DNA of 64,000 bases from Bacillus sp. FJAT-28004 (GTDB lineage: Bacteria; Bacillota; Bacilli; Paenibacillales; Paenibacillaceae): contig NZ_LGHP01000001.1 in the NCBI RefSeq assembly GCF_001280845.1, positions 2,442,435 through 2,506,434 of the forward strand, read 5' to 3'. The number at the start of each line of letters is the position of its first letter. Within the stretch, counting starts at the first letter, position 1. The position numbers were made by a program, and so were the translations under genes. Positions 25,283 to 34,202 of this stretch are shown in pieces. The notes under the pieces were generated by a model. It was not told the origin of the DNA and did not search any database. It was given only the letters and a program-made list of their open reading frames with translations.

Positions 25283-26260
25283 ATGAAGGGGGAGGAGATG
25301 ATTGGAGTGAAGACTGAGACTACGTCAACAGCTATACCCAAAAGCAAGCTAGCAAAAACGAAAAGCAAACAACATGGAGTTGCTCATCTAGCCGGATACA
25401 TTTTTATATCCCCTTGGCTAATTGGCTTTTTACTGCTGACGCTTTGGCCAATCGCACAATCTTTTTATTTGTCTTTTACCGAATATTCTTTGCTGGAGGA
25501 CCCGGTTTGGACGGGCATGGACAACTACACCAAAATATTCACTAGCGATACAACCTTCACAAAGTCACTCAGCGTGACGTTTATGTTTGTACTATTCTCA
25601 GTACCGCTAAAGCTATTTTTCTCGCTAATGGTCGCTTTGGCACTCAATAAAAACATCCGTGGCATGAATATTTATCGAACAGCCATTTACTTTCCATCCT
25701 TAATCGGAGGAAGCATCGCAGTAGCAGCGCTTTGGCGCAATATGTTCGGAATTGACGGCTACATCAACCAAGTGCTCGGATGGTTTGGGGTCGAGGGAGT
25801 TGGCTGGATATCCAATCCGGATACTTCGCTCGGCACATTGATTTTACTCAATACATGGCAATTCGGCTCGACGATGGTTATTTTTCTAGCTGGACTAAAG
25901 CAAGTGCCGCAAGAGCTTTATGAATCGGCATCTGTCGATGGAGCAGGCAAGGTAAGGAAGTTCATTAGCATTACGCTGCCGATGCTCTCGCCGGTTATGT
26001 TCTTCAATCTCGTACTGGGCATTATTGGTTCATTCCAAACGTTTACTTCAGCATTCATTATCACAAAGGGCGGCCCGATTAATTCAACCTATATGTATGC
26101 CATGTTTTTGTACGAGAAAGCATTTAAGCATTATCAGATGGGCTATGCTTCTGCGCTTGCTTGGATTTTGCTAACGATTGTTGCACTTTTGACGCTTATT
26201 AACTTCGCGGCTTCGAAGTACTGGGTGTTTTACGAATCAGATGGGGGGAAAACCAAATGA
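25283..26260 (+). CDS. ABC sugar transporter permease (MalF/UgpA type)
   Basis: A 325-residue inner-membrane permease with six predicted transmembrane segments, beginning at about residue 37 (HLAGYIFISPWLIGFLLLTL). The cytoplasmic EAA loop is YESASVDGAGKVRKFISITL, the contact site for the ATPase. Family CUT1 permeases import oligosaccharides or glycosylated compounds. No ATPase gene lies in the cluster, as is common in Paenibacillus, where a shared MsmX-type ATPase serves many importers. The ATG at 25283 follows AAAGGA at 9 bases; the ATG at 25298 is an alternative. The stop overlaps the second permease start by 4 bases. Confidence 0.92.
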   Translation: MKGEEMIGVKTETTSTAIPKSKLAKTKSKQHGVAHLAGYIFISPWLIGFLLLTLWPIAQSFYLSFTEYSLLEDPVWTGMDNYTKIFTSDTTFTKSLSVTFMFVLFSVPLKLFFSLMVALALNKNIRGMNIYRTAIYFPSLIGGSIAVAALWRNMFGIDGYINQVLGWFGVEGVGWISNPDTSLGTLILLNTWQFGSTMVIFLAGLKQVPQELYESASVDGAGKVRKFISITLPMLSPVMFFNLVLGIIGSFQTFTSAFIITKGGPINSTYMYAMFLYEKAFKHYQMGYASALAWILLTIVALLTLINFAASKYWVFYESDGGKTK

Positions 26261-27087
26261 ATTCGCTGCGATCCAAGCTGACGAGCCATTTGTATCTGAC
26301 CCTATTCTCGGTTCTTATGTTGTACCCGGTCATCTGGTGGGCAGGAGCCTCTTTAAAAAAGACGGAGGAGCTCAGCTTGCCGACGATCTGGCCGAGTACG
26401 CCAATGTGGAGCAACTATTGGGATGGCTGGCACTTCTCATCCGAATATACTTTTGCTCATTTCTTTGGCAACACACTGCTCATGGAGCTTGGAAATGTCA
26501 TCGGCGGCGTGGCTACAGCTGCGATCGTAGCCTATGGCTTCGGAAGACTTAACTTCAAGCTGCGCGGTTTTTGGTTTTCAATTCTACTTCTGACCATGAT
26601 GCTACCAGGGCAAGTAACGGTAGTCCCGCAGTATATTTTGTTCAATAAGCTCGGATTTGTTGATAGCTACGTACCGCTCGTGCTTCCGCATTTTTTCGGA
26701 GGCGGCGCATTCTTTATCTTTTTACTCGTGCAATTTATTCGTGGCATTCCTAAAGATTTGGATGAGGCTGCAACGATTGACGGCGCAAGCGTATACGGCA
26801 TTTTTTTAAGAGTGATACTGCCTTTGCTGAAGCCAGCGCTAGTTACGGTAGCGATCTTCACGTTTATATGGAGCTGGGACGACTTCTTTGCTCAAGTGCT
26901 TTATTTAAGTTCCGTCGATAAATTCACCGTTGGGTTAGCGCTTCGTATGTTCATTGATCAATTCGATATCCAGTGGGGACAATTGCTTGCGATGTCCTTG
27001 CTGTCGATCTTTCCTTCGGTCATCATCTTTTTCTTTGCGCAGAAGCACTTTGTCGAAGGAATAGCTACTACAGGGTTAAAAGGGTAA
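26257..27087 (+). CDS. ABC sugar transporter permease (MalG/UgpE type)
   Basis: A 276-residue partner permease with six transmembrane segments. The EAA loop reads DEAATIDGASVYGIFLRVIL, and the ending FVEGIATTGLKG is typical of MalG-type proteins. Start and preceding stop overlap in an ATGA. Together with the first permease it would form the channel through which the substrate delivered by the lipoprotein at 27126 passes. Confidence 0.93.
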   Translation: MNSLRSKLTSHLYLTLFSVLMLYPVIWWAGASLKKTEELSLPTIWPSTPMWSNYWDGWHFSSEYTFAHFFGNTLLMELGNVIGGVATAAIVAYGFGRLNFKLRGFWFSILLLTMMLPGQVTVVPQYILFNKLGFVDSYVPLVLPHFFGGGAFFIFLLVQFIRGIPKDLDEAATIDGASVYGIFLRVILPLLKPALVTVAIFTFIWSWDDFFAQVLYLSSVDKFTVGLALRMFIDQFDIQWGQLLAMSLLSIFPSVIIFFFAQKHFVEGIATTGLKG

Positions 27088-27125
27088 GGTATTACATTTT
27101 ATAAATGAAATGGGGATGCAAGGTG

Positions 27126-28472
27126 ATGAACAAAAACTGGTCAAAGAGCTTTGGGCTGTTGATGCTGGCATTACTGCTTGTGTTGACCGCTTGCAGCGGA
27201 AGCGGCAGCAGCAATGAAGAGAATCAGACGAACGAAGGAACGAAGAGCACAGCAAAGCCAGATGATCAAGGCGGTAAAGATTCTGGCGCCAAAACGACGC
27301 TGAGCATTATGTGGTGGGGGCCCGATGCCCGCCACGAGGCAACGAAAAAAGCGCTTGAAATTTACTCGCAGCAAAATACAAACGTTTCTTTTAAGCCGGA
27401 GTTTATGGCATGGGATGCGTTTTGGCAGAAGCTTCCGACACTTGCTGCCTCGAAGTCTATAACTGACGTGCTGCAAATGGATGCTGCCTACATTCAAGAA
27501 TATGTATCACGCGGTCAACTTGAGGATCTCTCCGACATCGATCTTAGCGGTATCGTTGATCCATCCGTTATTTCTAATTTACAAATCGACGGGAAGTTAT
27601 ACGGTATTCCGCTTAGCCAGAATGCGCAAGGCTTGGCGTTCAATAAAGCGGAGCTGGAGCAACACGGCATTGCACTTCCGCATAAGGATTGGACTTATGA
27701 TGAATTTTTTCAGTGGGCAAGAGACGCTCGGGCGAAGCTGCCCGATGGTAAATATCCAATAGGCGATACGACTACATGGGATAGCTTTAACTATTATCAG
27801 ACGTCGATGGGCAAGCCGCCAGTAATGTCCGATGGCGGGAAAACCTTTACGCTCGATAAGGATTTGTTTATGACCTTCTACCAGACGTATGAGGAGTTCC
27901 GCAAAGCTAAGATCGTACCTCCAGCCGAAAAAGCAGCTGCTTTTCTGGAAAATGACCCGCAAGCTGATCCAATGGCATCCGGTGTCGTGATGACAAGAGG
28001 CGCAACAACCGGCTCGGTCAGCGCTTTAGAGCAGCTAATGCCAGGAAAGGTTGGCGTGGTTAACCTCCCTGTTGGACCATCTGGGGGCGGCTGGGCGCAA
28101 TCAACGATCTTCATGAGCGTAAGTGCGAATTCTAAAAATAAAGACGAAGCAAAAAACTTTCTAAGGTGGTTTATTACGGATAAAGAAGCCGGTAAAGCGC
28201 TTGGTCTCACACGCGGCATTCCGATTAACCCTGACATTTATAAAGAGCTGGAGCCTACCCTTGAGGCTAAAGATAAGCTCGGTAAAGAAATTTATGATCT
28301 CTCGCTAGACAAGGCTTTGCCGTTCTACCCTCCGGCAGCAGGTTTCTCAGAATGGGTCGATACGTATAAGAAAGAGATGGAGGCTGTTACATTCGGACAG
28401 CAATCGATTGAAGATGCTTACAACAAGATAGACAAGATGGGCAAGGATTTGGCAGCAAAAGTTGCTGGCTAA
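27126..28472 (+). CDS. Extracellular solute-binding lipoprotein of the ABC importer
   Basis: A 448-residue family 1 solute-binding protein. The signal peptide MNKNWSKSFGLLMLALLLVL is followed by the lipobox LTAC, a Ser/Gly/Asn-rich linker and the mature domain beginning TTLSIMWWGPDARHEATKKA. Further family marks are GKLYGIPLSQNAQGLAFNKA and NFLRWFITDKEAGKALG. The ATG at 27126 is preferred because it gives a standard signal peptide; an ATG at 27105 would add seven residues. Aromatic residues in the mature part suit carbohydrate binding; a uronate- or aldonate-containing sugar is inferred from the downstream dehydratases. Confidence 0.92.
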   Translation: MNKNWSKSFGLLMLALLLVLTACSGSGSSNEENQTNEGTKSTAKPDDQGGKDSGAKTTLSIMWWGPDARHEATKKALEIYSQQNTNVSFKPEFMAWDAFWQKLPTLAASKSITDVLQMDAAYIQEYVSRGQLEDLSDIDLSGIVDPSVISNLQIDGKLYGIPLSQNAQGLAFNKAELEQHGIALPHKDWTYDEFFQWARDARAKLPDGKYPIGDTTTWDSFNYYQTSMGKPPVMSDGGKTFTLDKDLFMTFYQTYEEFRKAKIVPPAEKAAAFLENDPQADPMASGVVMTRGATTGSVSALEQLMPGKVGVVNLPVGPSGGGWAQSTIFMSVSANSKNKDEAKNFLRWFITDKEAGKALGLTRGIPINPDIYKELEPTLEAKDKLGKEIYDLSLDKALPFYPPAAGFSEWVDTYKKEMEAVTFGQQSIEDAYNKIDKMGKDLAAKVAG

Positions 28473-28496
28473 TAAAAAAATGGAGGTGTTAATTAG

Positions 28497-29501
28497 ATGC
28501 AATTAGCAGAAGTATTTCCGTCTCAACCGAACAGACTATGGCATTTGACGAAGCAGCTTGGTGTCGATTACGCAGTGGGGGGCTTGCCATGGGAGGAAAA
28601 GCTGGAAAAACCATGGGATCTAATGCCCCTTATCCGAATGAAACAGAGGTTTGCCGATTTTGGTCTTACGCTTAACGTCATTGAATCGATGCCTCCGAGC
28701 AACGAAATTAAGCTTGGAACGGCTGGGAGAGACGCCGAGATCGAAGTGTTCCAACAATTTATTACGAACATGGGTGCAGCAGGAATTCCCGTTCTTTGCT
28801 ACAATTTCATGGCTCAATTCAATTGGTTTCGAACGTCTACAACAACAAGGACGCGCGGCGGAGCGCTTGTCTCCAGCTATGATCACAGCCTAATGAAGGA
28901 TGCACCGTTAACCGAGGCAGGGAGGATTAGTGAGGAGCAGCTTTGGGAAAATCTTCAATATTTCATGGAACATGTAGTCCCCGTTGCAGAGCAGGCGAAA
29001 GTAAAGCTTGCGCTTCATCCGGATGATCCTCCGATTACACCGATTAGAGGCATATCGCGAATATTGACAAGCGCAGCAGCCCTGCAGCGGGCTATAGATT
29101 TAGTTCCAAGCGCATATAATGGGATTACTTTATGCCAAGGAACATTAGCTACAGCTGGAGAACATATTCCGAGCATAATCCGACACTTTGCGAATCAGGA
29201 TAAAATGTTTTTCGTACATTTTCGCGATGTTAAAGGAACACCGGAGAAGTTTGAGGAAACGTTCCACGATGACGGGCAAACGAATATGTTAGAGGCGATG
29301 CAAACGTACTTTGAGGTCGGTTTTGACGGACCGGCCAGACCGGATCATGTGCCGACAATGGAAGGCGAGGATAACGCTAATCCAGGTTATGAGCTGTTAG
29401 GTCGCTTATACGGAATCGGATATATTCGCGGTTTGATGGAGGCAGCTGCAGCTGCTCGAGTGTCAAATGAAACGGCGACGAGTGTTAACATATCCAGGTA
29501 G
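28497..29501 (+). CDS. Mannonate dehydratase-like enzyme (UxuA family)
   Basis: A 334-residue TIM-barrel enzyme. The UxuA family motifs are present: IPVLCYNFMAQFNW at about 98-111, KLALHPDDPP around 175 with the metal-binding His, TLCQGTLAT (Cys ligand), FFVHFRDVKG, the catalytic FHDDGQTN, and GPARPDHVPTM at about 278-288. UxuA dehydrates D-mannonate to 2-keto-3-deoxygluconate with Mn or Fe. It follows the solute-binding protein gene by 24 bases and shares its transcript, so the imported compound probably yields mannonate or a related aldonate. UxuA proteins are often about 350-390 residues; this one is slightly short. Confidence 0.87.
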   Translation: MQLAEVFPSQPNRLWHLTKQLGVDYAVGGLPWEEKLEKPWDLMPLIRMKQRFADFGLTLNVIESMPPSNEIKLGTAGRDAEIEVFQQFITNMGAAGIPVLCYNFMAQFNWFRTSTTTRTRGGALVSSYDHSLMKDAPLTEAGRISEEQLWENLQYFMEHVVPVAEQAKVKLALHPDDPPITPIRGISRILTSAAALQRAIDLVPSAYNGITLCQGTLATAGEHIPSIIRHFANQDKMFFVHFRDVKGTPEKFEETFHDDGQTNMLEAMQTYFEVGFDGPARPDHVPTMEGEDNANPGYELLGRLYGIGYIRGLMEAAAAARVSNETATSVNISR

Positions 29502-29523
29502 CGTCATCCTATCATCCAATCGA

Positions 29524-29571
29524 AAGTACCTTCAATTCCACTTTTAGTGGAACTGAAGGTGCTTTTTTTTT
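29524..29571. terminator. Intrinsic terminator after the mannonate dehydratase-like gene
   Basis: A long hairpin: ACCTTCAATTCCACT pairs with AGTGGAACTGAAGGT (one mismatch), then GC and nine T. Confidence 0.9.
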
Positions 29572-29673
29572 AGAATAATTTCACCTAAACAAACAGACTT
29601 CAAAATAAAAAAACGGAGCGCCGTTAAGCGTCCCGCTTCGATTTTCCTTCATCAGCATGACTATATTTACGAA

Positions 29674-31062
29674 TTAGCTCCAAAGCCGATCATTGGAATG
29701 GTAATGATTCCAATTGTCCGTATGCTCCCAGAGCCCCGGGATCTTTGGATGCAGATGCTGTGCGAGTACTTCATCATTCAAGTCATCAATGCCAAGACCA
29801 GGTGCATCCGTCATATGAATGAAGCCTTTCTGAACAAGCTTTTTCGGAAGTTTATTGCTTATAATAATATCATCCCACCAAGGTACTTCGCAGGAATGAT
29901 ACTCAAGCGCCATAAAGTTCTCCGTCGCTGCTGCGACATGGGCTGCTGCGAGACAAGCAATAGGACTCTCAGCCATATGAATCGCCATGGCGACGCCGTA
30001 TTCCTGTGCCATATCACCAATTTTTTTCGTTTCCAAAATACCGCCAGTCGTCAGAACGTCTGGATGAATAACCGATACACCGCCAGCTTGAAGCAGCGGC
30101 CTGAAATTTTCTTTCAAATAAATATCTTCACCAGTGCAAATCGGTGTAGCAACCGCACGGGCGAGCTTCGCATATTGCTCGGTATACTGCCATGGAAGCA
30201 TATCCTCCATCCATGCCAAGTTGAATTTATCTACGCGGCGGCCAAGCTTTATACAATCCTCAAGTCCAATATGTCCAAAATGGTCTACGGCCAGCGGAAC
30301 CTCATACCCAATCACAGCGCGTACATCCGCCACATATTGCTCCAGCATATCAAGTCCCTTTTCCGTTACATGAATCGCCGTGAAAGGGTGGGGGATATTG
30401 TGAATATCGTAATGTTGATTTCGGATATCTCGAATTTCTTCTTCAGTTAAGGTGTCATGGTTCGCACTGTAACGGTTTTTTGAGGCATTTCGCATCTCAT
30501 CGATGAAGCCAATCGGAGCACTCAAAGTACCGGGCTCATTAATAATTTGACCGATGCCTAGATCCATCTTCAAGAAGGTGAAACCTTCCTCCATACGCTT
30601 CTGGAGTGCAAGCCCCATGGCGGTGCCTGTATCCTTGCCGACGACTTCCGTATCGCAGTACATCCGAATTTTGTCGCGAAACTTGCCTCCGAGCATTTGA
30701 TAGATCGGCACTCCGTATGATTTTCCGGCCAAATCCCATAAGGCGATTTCGAGCCCGCTTACCCCGCCACCTTGACGAGCATGACCGCCAAACTGCTTGA
30801 TCCTGCGAAACAGCTTATCGATATTGCAGGGGTTTTCGCCTAATAATCGTCCTTTCAGCATTTGAGCATATACTTTATCGGCTCCGTCACGTACTTCGCC
30901 AAACCCAACAAGCCCTTGATTGGTATACACTTTTATTAGACTGCTATGAAAAGGTCCACCTACAATATCGGTGAAGCGAATATCTGTAATCCGAAGTGCG
31001 GAAGGGCTTGCATGCTTGCTGACATAGGCTAGTGTTTCTTCAAAAGAAGGATTGTTGGACAT
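29674..31062 (-). CDS. Enolase-superfamily (mandelate racemase subgroup) acid-sugar dehydratase
   Basis: A 462-residue protein with the alpha/beta capping domain (about 20-130) and a (beta/alpha)7-beta barrel. Catalytic residues that can be placed are Lys165 in FLKMDLG, metal ligands Asp260 (AVDHFGH), Glu286 (WMEDMLPW) and Glu312 (CTGEDIY), and the His-Asp dyad Asp335 (HPDVLTTGG) and His362 (AIHMAESP). The dyad assigns it to the mandelate racemase subgroup, mostly acid-sugar dehydratases. The first catalytic motif is K-x-D rather than K-x-K, which narrows the stereochemistry. It is longer than usual at both ends. It heads a minus-strand run with two dehydrogenase genes upstream. Confidence 0.85.
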   Translation of the reverse strand: MSNNPSFEETLAYVSKHASPSALRITDIRFTDIVGGPFHSSLIKVYTNQGLVGFGEVRDGADKVYAQMLKGRLLGENPCNIDKLFRRIKQFGGHARQGGGVSGLEIALWDLAGKSYGVPIYQMLGGKFRDKIRMYCDTEVVGKDTGTAMGLALQKRMEEGFTFLKMDLGIGQIINEPGTLSAPIGFIDEMRNASKNRYSANHDTLTEEEIRDIRNQHYDIHNIPHPFTAIHVTEKGLDMLEQYVADVRAVIGYEVPLAVDHFGHIGLEDCIKLGRRVDKFNLAWMEDMLPWQYTEQYAKLARAVATPICTGEDIYLKENFRPLLQAGGVSVIHPDVLTTGGILETKKIGDMAQEYGVAMAIHMAESPIACLAAAHVAAATENFMALEYHSCEVPWWDDIIISNKLPKKLVQKGFIHMTDAPGLGIDDLNDEVLAQHLHPKIPGLWEHTDNWNHYHSNDRLWS

Positions 31063-31115
31063 GAATGGTCACTCCTTGATTTTAGGATAGGGATCAAATG
31101 ATTGGTCCAGCTGAT

Positions 31116-31901
31116 TTAGAGCAGCATACTGCCGCCATCGAGCCTGATCGACGAGCCCGTCATGAATTCGCTTTCATCCGAGGCAATGAAGCAAACGAGC
31201 TGAGCTACATCGAGTGGACGGCCAACGCGGCCAAGCGGAAATTTATCATGAATCGAACGTCTCGTTTTTTTGTTCTTCTCGATGTCCTCGGCAGTCATAA
31301 TTGGCTTAGATTCACGAGCACTTTGTTTGCCAACATCAACAGCACCAGGCTCAATGGTATTTACGGTAATGCCATGACGGGCAAGTTCAATTGCACTTTC
31401 TCTACCTAACATGCGAATCCCGCCCTTGGTCATCGAATAAACAACATCGAAGTCGGTTGGACGTTTGCTATGGACAGAGGACATATTAATAATGCGTCCA
31501 GATTGTTTTGCTTTCATATAAGGAACCACAGCCTGTATGCATTGCCAATAGCCCTTTAAATTAATATTCATCATACGATCGAACGAGGATTCATCATGCT
31601 CAAAAAATCCGTAATTCAGCTGCAAAGCTGCATTATTCACCAAAATGTCAATGCCGCCATAATGACTAACGATGCAACCAACCATGCGATCAATTTGATC
31701 TTTATGTGCAATATTAGCTTGTACGATCATCGCGTTTCCGCCGAAATCATCAATAATCTGTTTCGTGTGGAGCGCGCCGGCGTCGCTTTGGTTGTAATGA
31801 ATGGCAACCATCACGCCACGCCGCGCAAGCTCGATTGCGACTCCCTTGCCAATTCCCGTTCCGGCACCGGTAACTAAAGCGATTTTGCCAACGATACTCA
31901 T
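31116..31901 (-). CDS. Short-chain dehydrogenase/reductase (classical SDR)
   Basis: A 261-residue NAD(P)-dependent oxidoreductase. The cofactor motif TGAGTGIGKG lies at about 11-20, NNAAL at about 88, the catalytic Ser in IINMSSVHS, the YxxxK pair in YSMTKGG, and the C-terminal LDGGSML. Two adjacent ATGs (31904, 31901) follow AGGAGG; the second has the better 6-base spacing. The context suggests oxidation of an aldonate/ketose pair such as fructuronate/mannonate. It lies between the enolase-superfamily gene and a second, divergent SDR. Confidence 0.88.
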   Translation of the reverse strand: MSIVGKIALVTGAGTGIGKGVAIELARRGVMVAIHYNQSDAGALHTKQIIDDFGGNAMIVQANIAHKDQIDRMVGCIVSHYGGIDILVNNAALQLNYGFFEHDESSFDRMMNINLKGYWQCIQAVVPYMKAKQSGRIINMSSVHSKRPTDFDVVYSMTKGGIRMLGRESAIELARHGITVNTIEPGAVDVGKQSARESKPIMTAEDIEKNKKTRRSIHDKFPLGRVGRPLDVAQLVCFIASDESEFMTGSSIRLDGGSMLL

Positions 31902-31922
31902 CATACACCTCCTTACCGGCGA

Positions 31923-32702
31923 TTACGGTTTTTTCATTTTGAAATTCATATAATGAAGCAGAAATCCGCCATCCAACCTAATATCTGTTCCATTAATGAG
32001 TCTCGCTTCTTCGGAAGAGAGAAAATAGACAAGCTCGGCAAGATCTTCATAGCTGCACAAAACAGCATTAGGCACCTTAAATTCATAATCGTTATACAAA
32101 GTAGAAAGATTACTGTGAAAAAGCTCATCGTCGCCAGCAACCGCACCAACTTCAATGGTGTTGACACTGATCCCGTATCGGCCTAATACAAGGGCTGCTT
32201 CTTTTGAAAGCATTTTGACTGCGCCTTTTGCAATGCTGTAGGTAAAGGCTGAACCGGTGGGCTTCTCTGCATGAATAGAAGAGACATAGATGATTTTCCC
32301 AGCTTGCTTAATCATCATTTGTTTGCCGACCGCTTGCGTACAAATAAATGCGGATTTGGCGTTTAGTGCTATGCTTTGCTGGAAAAGCTCTTCCTCGCCG
32401 TCTTCAATGGTGCTTGGGAAAATTTCTTTATTGTTGTGAACGAGAATATCAACCGTACCGAGCTGTTGTTCTGCGAATAGAAGCATATCAGACACCTCAG
32501 TGCTTTTACAAAGATCAATCGAGACAACAATCGCCTGCAAACCTGCGTCCTGAACTAGCTTTAATTCCGCCCCAATCGCGGAGCCTCCTGAATAACTGTT
32601 CAAAATAAAATGCGCTCCGCTTTCCGTCAAACGACTAATCATCGCTTTCCCGCTGTCACTGTCTGAATCCGTAATAAATACAATCTGATTTGGCAATCGC
32701 AT
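31923..32702 (-). CDS. SDR-like protein with degenerate cofactor-binding loop
   Basis: A 259-residue SDR-fold protein. It keeps the catalytic Ser (IIYVSSIHAEKPTGS), the YxxxK pair (YSIAKGA) and the ending LDGGFLL. The glycine-rich cofactor motif TGxxxGxG is replaced by TDSDSDSGKA at about 11-20, and the usual NNAG is HNNKE. The middle region is also more diverged than in its neighbour. It may bind another cofactor, be inactive, or act as a partner of the SDR downstream, whose gene begins 22 bases after this one ends. The start at 32702 has GGAGGGG 6 bases upstream; a start 8 codons earlier is not supported. Confidence 0.75.
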   Translation of the reverse strand: MRLPNQIVFITDSDSDSGKAMISRLTESGAHFILNSYSGGSAIGAELKLVQDAGLQAIVVSIDLCKSTEVSDMLLFAEQQLGTVDILVHNNKEIFPSTIEDGEEELFQQSIALNAKSAFICTQAVGKQMMIKQAGKIIYVSSIHAEKPTGSAFTYSIAKGAVKMLSKEAALVLGRYGISVNTIEVGAVAGDDELFHSNLSTLYNDYEFKVPNAVLCSYEDLAELVYFLSSEEARLINGTDIRLDGGFLLHYMNFKMKKP

Positions 32703-32897
32703 AGATCCCCTCCATAAAGCAGACATCGGTTAATAAAATGATCTTATAGCTTTATTTTAGTAACTTTGGTCCTAGCATAGCGATGCTGTAAAATTATGAT
32801 TTTGTTTGTTTTCTTGCTTAATCCTCGAATGCTGCAACAACCTAATGCTTGCATTCGTTATTAACAGCGTATAGGAATCATGCTTGAGGGGGAAGCC

Positions 32898-33407
32898 ATG
32901 CGTAAAATAATAAAATGGGTGATCATAGCGCTCCTAATCATTATTTTTCTTCCTCTTATTTTGAGTTACTCGAACTATCGAATGACTAGGGTTACTAACG
33001 ATCATGAAGCCATGTTCACAGAGCAACTTAAGACTGCGGTGCAAAAGGGAAAACCATTTGATATGAAGGATGTCGCGACATTTGATTGGGATAAAATGTT
33101 TATGTTTCAGACTTATGGTTCAAGAGAAGAGATGGAAAAAGCAGTCGGAGTGGCATGGAACTCTGAAACTTCATATGTCGGGTATTTAATAGATAGAAAG
33201 ATGATAGGGGATTTTCCTATGCTGGACGAGTCGATACATAAGCTGGTTTTTGTAAATGATGATGAAGTTGTCCTTGATATTACACTAGACAGGGCGATAG
33301 CTGATTTCACTGCTAGCAGCAGAATGATTGATCGAAAGCATTCCCAATATATCATTAAGAAAACAGAGGGGGCATATGCGGTACTAAAAAATGTGTTAGA
33401 GGAATAA
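32898..33407 (+). CDS. Membrane-anchored protein of unknown function
   Basis: A 169-residue protein not assigned to a family. One N-terminal transmembrane segment (about 4-22, WVIIALLIIIFLPLILSY) is preceded by basic MRKIIK, so the remaining 145 residues should be outside. That domain is mixed alpha/beta with a WDKMFMFQTYGS stretch and a YIIKKTEGAYAVL ending. GAGGGGGA precedes the ATG at 32898; an upstream in-frame ATG at 32880 lacks a site. It is monocistronic. Confidence 0.6.
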   Translation: MRKIIKWVIIALLIIIFLPLILSYSNYRMTRVTNDHEAMFTEQLKTAVQKGKPFDMKDVATFDWDKMFMFQTYGSREEMEKAVGVAWNSETSYVGYLIDRKMIGDFPMLDESIHKLVFVNDDEVVLDITLDRAIADFTASSRMIDRKHSQYIIKKTEGAYAVLKNVLEE

Positions 33408-33440
33408 AGAATGTGGAGCTCCAAGTATGTGCCAAGCTAT

Positions 33441-33487
33441 AATGACAGCCTAGAACGAATGCTCATGTTCTGGACTGTCATTTTGTT
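33441..33487. terminator. Bidirectional terminator
   Basis: AATGACAGCCTAGAAC pairs with GTTCTGGACTGTCATT with two non-Watson-Crick positions, then TTTGTTT, between two convergent genes. Confidence 0.7.
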
Positions 33488-33508
33488 TATAGCTTGAAAT
33501 TATACGTA

Positions 33509-34039
33509 TTAGGAAGCGGGAGGAAGCTTAGTCTGAGTTGGCTTGGCGTAGCCCTCTTTGTACGTTTCGTCGATGATTTGGCGAATTCGTTCTACTTCGA
33601 TCCCAGAAGACTTCATGGCTGCCGTTGTTACGGCAATTTCGATGCATACACCGCAGCGAGTGCCATGATCGTCCCAGACAACCGAGCCGTCTTCCTCTAT
33701 ATCCGCAATAAAACAATTAAGATTGCTTTGGTGTCCCGCGCTCTCGCCACATCCGCAGTAACAAGGAATATAGGGCAAAACATCCGTGACGGTCGCAGCT
33801 GTCTGATAGGCGATCCGCAGGTTGTCAGAAGCGCCGTCCAGGAAAGTAGGTAAAATATCAAGCGAGGCTGTCGTTTCTTGCAAATCCCCAGATGCCGTTT
33901 GATGATCACCATGATTGCCGCTGTTTGCTTCATGCGCGTTAGTCGCTGATCCCGTAGAATTTGTCTGGCTGCTGCATGCGCTGAGCAGCATAGAAGAGAG
34001 CAGAACCGAATAAATTGTTGTTTTTGCTAATCGTTTCAA
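33509..34039 (-). CDS. PCYCGC-motif lipoprotein
   Basis: A 176-residue predicted lipoprotein: the hydrophobic signal TTIYSVLLSSMLL precedes the lipobox LSAC, then a Ser/Thr/Asn/His linker. The mature domain carries IPCYCGCGESAGHQSNLNCF and HGTRCGVC, six conserved cysteines in all, plus His residues. Proteins with this PCYCGC signature are known only as a family; cysteine pairs and the extracellular site suggest metal binding or thiol redox. The start is TTG at 34039, 9 bases after AAGGAG; an ATG at 34066 is the alternative. Confidence 0.75.
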   Translation of the reverse strand: MKRLAKTTIYSVLLSSMLLSACSSQTNSTGSATNAHEANSGNHGDHQTASGDLQETTASLDILPTFLDGASDNLRIAYQTAATVTDVLPYIPCYCGCGESAGHQSNLNCFIADIEEDGSVVWDDHGTRCGVCIEIAVTTAAMKSSGIEVERIRQIIDETYKEGYAKPTQTKLPPAS

Positions 34040-34202
34040 GTATAGCAACTCCTTGTTTCTATTCATTGGTATTATTATAACATTTTCAAATATTAAAACA
34101 GTAACGCTTATGGTACTATTAATTGACGATTTCGGTCGTTTAAGCCGTAAGCTCTCCCATTTAATCGTAACAAATGCCAAGATAAAAAAGGAGCGATTGT
34201 CG

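Noticed and set aside
29698..30450. 250-codon open frame on the plus strand
   Set aside because: It is antisense to the enolase-superfamily gene, which has all catalytic residues; the plus frame has no ribosome site and a composition typical of shadow frames.
34053..34202. 50-codon N-terminal extension of the epimerase
   Set aside because: The Rossmann motif begins right after ATG 34203, which has AAGGAG; the extension lies antisense to the lipoprotein gene start region.
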